NCBI GenBank assembly: GCA_019243595.1
Contig: JAFAUA010000479.1
Location: forward strand, 1 to 8,007
Reading direction: 5' to 3'
DNA length: 8,007 bases
Origin: Acidimicrobiia bacterium
GTDB lineage: Bacteria; Actinomycetota; Acidimicrobiia; Acidimicrobiales; AC-14
Part shown: positions 6,284-8,007 of the stretch, one piece after another
How positions within the stretch are numbered: the stretch's first letter is position 1
Layout of the letters: the number at the start of each line of letters is the position of its first letter
Made by a program: the position numbers and the translations under genes
The notes under the pieces: model-generated
Seen by the model: only the letters and a program-made list of their open reading frames with translations
The model's database searches: none
What the model was told of the DNA's origin: nothing

Positions 6284-6769
6284 CTAGCTCGCAGGCGGCT
6301 GACCGAAACTGTTCGGTGGAGGCGGCATCGCCGCGACCGGCACGACGACGGTCTGGGAGAGCTTGTCGTGCCAGGTCATCTTCTCGGGATCCCACAGCAT
6401 CCAGAAGTAGCCGAGCAGGCAGGGGAGGGCAGAGATGATGCGGCACAGGTTGCGCAGTAGCGCCGTGCCCCAACCGAGAGGACCACCGGTGTCCTGGCGC
6501 ACGGTGCGGATGCCGAGCGCAAGCTTGCCGATCGTCTGCCCCGCGGGTCCGCCTTCGAAGTACCCGAAGTACCCGAAGTTGACGGCCAACGTCAGGACGT
6601 AGCCGAGATACTGGCCGAGGAGGCTCTGCACGACGAACCCGACGACGTTGAGGATGATCCCATCGATCAGCGCGGCGCCGAGCCGCAACCCGAAGCTGGC
6701 GCGCGGGCCGCTCGGGCCGCGACCCTCCGGCGGGGGTGACCAGGAGCCGTAGTCGCTCGGATCTCGCAT
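6284..6769 (-). CDS. RDD family membrane protein
   Basis: The product of 161 residues is an RDD-domain integral membrane protein. Visible features are: FGLRLGAALIDGIIL with R29 and D36 of the RDD signature at the start of helix 1 (about 30-50); a second hydrophobic segment (about 55-71); the conserved GGPAGQTIGKLALGIRTV segment (73-90); a third helix (about 107-127); and the typical ending DPEKMTWHDKLSQTVVV (127-143). Both ends are rich in proline and glycine (SPPPEGRGPSGP near the N-terminus, MPPPPNSFGQPP at the C-terminus). Some RDD proteins are linked to ion transport, but most have no assigned role. The frame is open back to 6862, but the ATG at 6769 fits the family start and has a TAnnnT box six bases upstream. 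It heads a minus-strand run with the aldolase and DUF2752 genes. Confidence 0.88.
   Translation of the reverse strand: MRDPSDYGSWSPPPEGRGPSGPRASFGLRLGAALIDGIILNVVGFVVQSLLGQYLGYVLTLAVNFGYFGYFEGGPAGQTIGKLALGIRTVRQDTGGPLGWGTALLRNLCRIISALPCLLGYFWMLWDPEKMTWHDKLSQTVVVPVAAMPPPPNSFGQPPAS
6556..6579 (-). repeat. In-frame 9-base tandem repeat inside the RDD gene
   Basis: On the plus strand CGAAGTACC is repeated exactly at 6556-6564 and 6565-6573, and begins a third time at 6574-6579. On the coding strand it gives the repeated GYF in FGYFGYFEGG, in the loop after helix 2. The unit is three codons, so slippage would keep the frame. Confidence 0.6.
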
Positions 6770-6775
6770 TCCCAG

Positions 6776-6781
6776 ACCATA
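6776..6781 (-). promoter_or_regulatory. Candidate -10 box of a leaderless RDD-gene promoter
   Basis: Read on the minus strand, TATGGT (TAnnnT) is followed by six bases, CTGGGA, and then the ATG of the RDD gene. This supports the start at 6769 rather than the longer frame from 6862. The 92 bases between the RDD start and the divergent gene at 6862 must hold promoters for both directions. Confidence 0.45.
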
Positions 6782-6861
6782 GATGGGAGACCCTTGCCGC
6801 GCGGCGGACGGCGCTCTAGCGTTCGATCGGACCTGCCGGGCGGACGGGGAGCGGTACAGCA

Positions 6862-7344
6862 TTGGAGGATGGAGGTCGACACCGGGCCCCCACGGTGCTG
6901 GCGGAGGAAGCGGCCTCGGTCTCGCCGAGGACCCGTGCCCTCGCCGCCGCGCTGACGTTCGAGCTTCTCTGGTTGTTGCTCGTCACCGCGTCGGTGGTGT
7001 TCTTCGCCGCCCATCTCGGGCCCCGCTCCGATGACTTCAGTGGAGACGCGACCGTGCGCGGTGTGCTGCTGGTCGTCGTCCCGCCGCTGGCGGTCGTGAT
7101 CGGTTTGGCGCTCGTCGGCGCCCGCCAAGCGGTCGAGCGGGCCGCAGCGCCGAACGGGCCGCCCCTGACGAACATGCTCAGGATCGCGCTGTGGACGGCG
7201 GCGATTGCCAACGGCGGCGTCGTCTTGTCAATCCTGACGTCGCTGTATCACGCGCACACGACCTGGATCGCGGTGGGCGTCGTCCTGGCCGCCGCCCTGT
7301 CGGCGGTTGGATGGGCGTGCGCACGCACCGCCCGCGCTCGCTGA
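6862..7344 (+). CDS. Predicted four-helix membrane protein, unknown function
   Basis: The product is up to 160 residues with four hydrophobic segments: about 27-50 (ending VVFFAAHLG), 66-86 (GVLLVVVPPLAVVIGLALVG), 106-128 (IALWTAAIANGGVVLSIL) and 134-154 (WIAVGVVLAAALSAVGWAC). It has short basic ends and no cytoplasmic domain large enough for an enzyme. I do not recognise a family. The TTG at 6862 is preceded at ten bases by GGGGAG (6846-6851), a fair ribosome-binding site. The GTG at 6895 would remove 11 residues before the conserved-looking part and is the main alternative. It is divergent from the RDD gene, and its TGA stop directly touches the stop of the convergent ABC permease. GC-rich third positions agree with a real gene. 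Confidence 0.65.
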   Translation: MEDGGRHRAPTVLAEEAASVSPRTRALAAALTFELLWLLLVTASVVFFAAHLGPRSDDFSGDATVRGVLLVVVPPLAVVIGLALVGARQAVERAAAPNGPPLTNMLRIALWTAAIANGGVVLSILTSLYHAHTTWIAVGVVLAAALSAVGWACARTARAR

Positions 7345-8007
7345 CTACTCCGACGCGATGGCCTTGAGGATGTCGAGGTTGGCGGCCCGGCGGGCCGGGA
7401 AGGTGCCCGCGAAGAGCCCGGCCAGCGCCGCGAGCGCGACGAAGAAGACGATCTGAGCGACGGGCACGCTGAAAGCGATGCCCTCGTTGTGCAGCGAGGC
7501 GACGATCGCCCGCCCGAACAAGACACCGATCACCACGCCCATCAGGGTGCCGAACACCGCGATGATCACCGCCTCGCTCCGCACCATGCGCTTCATCTGG
7601 CGGCGGGTCATGCCGACGGCCCGCAACAGCCCCAGCTCGCGGGTGCGCTCGTAGATCGACAGAGCGAGGGTGTTCACGATCCCGATGAGAGCGATGATGA
7701 TCGCCAGCAGGAGCAGGGCGCCCATGAGGTTGATGATCATGTTGAAGTTCTTGAGCTGCGCCTCTTTGGCCTGGGCGTTATCGCGCACGTCGACGTTGGG
7801 GAAGGCGGTGAGGGCGCCGTCGATCGCCGTGCGGGTCTCGGCGGCCGACATCCCGGACGGCTTGCGAACGCCGGCCGCGTCGTCCAACTGGGTGGTGAAG
7901 TTGGCCTGGTAGTCCGCCAACGACAGCAGGTACGAGTTGAAGAACACCCCCAGGCCCTGGTTGTCGTCGTAGATCCCCCGAATCGGTATCTGCTTCACAC
8001 TGGTGGC
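7345..8007 (-). CDS. ABC transporter permease, MacB/FtsX family (C-terminal part, truncated)
   Basis: The frame is open to the right edge, so the N-terminus is missing; about 220 codons are visible. The arrangement is the C-terminal half of a MacB/FtsX-type permease. First comes the end of the large extracytoplasmic domain, including GIYDDNQGLGVF and ADYQANF. Then follow a helix (LMGALLLLAIIIALIGIVNTL), the conserved cytoplasmic loop ERTRELGLLRAVGMTRRQ, a second helix (about 20 residues around AVFGTLMGVVIGVLFG), a third helix (QIVFFVALAALAGLFAGTF) and the typical end PARRAANLDILKAIASE. Such permeases pair with an ATPase of the LolD/MacB type and move lipids, lipoproteins, peptides or drugs, or transmit signals. 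The ATPase gene would be expected to the right of this window. The substrate cannot be inferred. The GTG at 7998 is internal, not the start. Confidence 0.92.
   Translation of the reverse strand, partial: ATSVKQIPIRGIYDDNQGLGVFFNSYLLSLADYQANFTTQLDDAAGVRKPSGMSAAETRTAIDGALTAFPNVDVRDNAQAKEAQLKNFNMIINLMGALLLLAIIIALIGIVNTLALSIYERTRELGLLRAVGMTRRQMKRMVRSEAVIIAVFGTLMGVVIGVLFGRAIVASLHNEGIAFSVPVAQIVFFVALAALAGLFAGTFPARRAANLDILKAIASE

Noticed and set aside
6770..6862. N-terminal extension of the RDD protein from an ATG at 6862
   Set aside because: The extra 31 residues are not RDD-like and would overlap the upstream region of the divergent gene. The ATG at 6769 has a TAnnnT box at the leaderless distance.

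Overview
The window is GC-rich bacterial chromosome with densely packed genes and GC-ending codons. It looks like a high-GC actinobacterium: codon bias, GTG and TTG starts, probable leaderless promoters, and a PBP4-type carboxypeptidase beside an RDD protein and a DUF2752 protein. A deep actinobacterial lineage such as Acidimicrobiia would fit, but I cannot place it from sequence alone. The content is mostly housekeeping. I see no phage, transposon, CRISPR array, tRNA or rRNA.

Layout. Positions 1-720 (+) are the C-terminal half of a D-Ala-D-Ala carboxypeptidase (PBP4/DacB family), cut by the left edge. A 323-base non-coding stretch (721-1043) follows. It holds a palindromic terminator-like hairpin, a second GC-rich hairpin, a short direct repeat and a candidate leaderless promoter. 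Positions 1044-4928 (+) are a tight glycine-cleavage operon, gcvT-gcvPA-gcvPB. The P-protein is split in two and gcvH is absent. A 56-codon single-span membrane protein (4961-5131) follows on the same strand and may be the last cistron.

On the minus strand, reading leftward from 6769, are an RDD-family membrane protein, a class II aldolase/adducin-family protein and a DUF2752 membrane protein. The gaps are 18 and 2 bases, so they probably form one transcription unit. A divergent gene at 6862-7344 (+) encodes an unrecognised four-helix membrane protein. It ends base-to-base against the end of a minus-strand MacB/FtsX-type ABC permease (7345-8007), which is cut by the right edge.

How the genes work together. 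GcvT with the GcvPA/GcvPB decarboxylase forms three of the polypeptides of the glycine cleavage system: glycine + tetrahydrofolate + NAD+ to CO2 + NH3 + methylene-tetrahydrofolate + NADH. The lipoyl carrier GcvH and the dihydrolipoamide dehydrogenase must be encoded elsewhere. The other genes have no obvious link to this pathway. The most interesting cross-cutting signal is a TAnnnT box 6-7 bases upstream of three separate start codons (gcvT, aldolase, RDD), which points to leaderless transcription. I found no convincing new biological system here.
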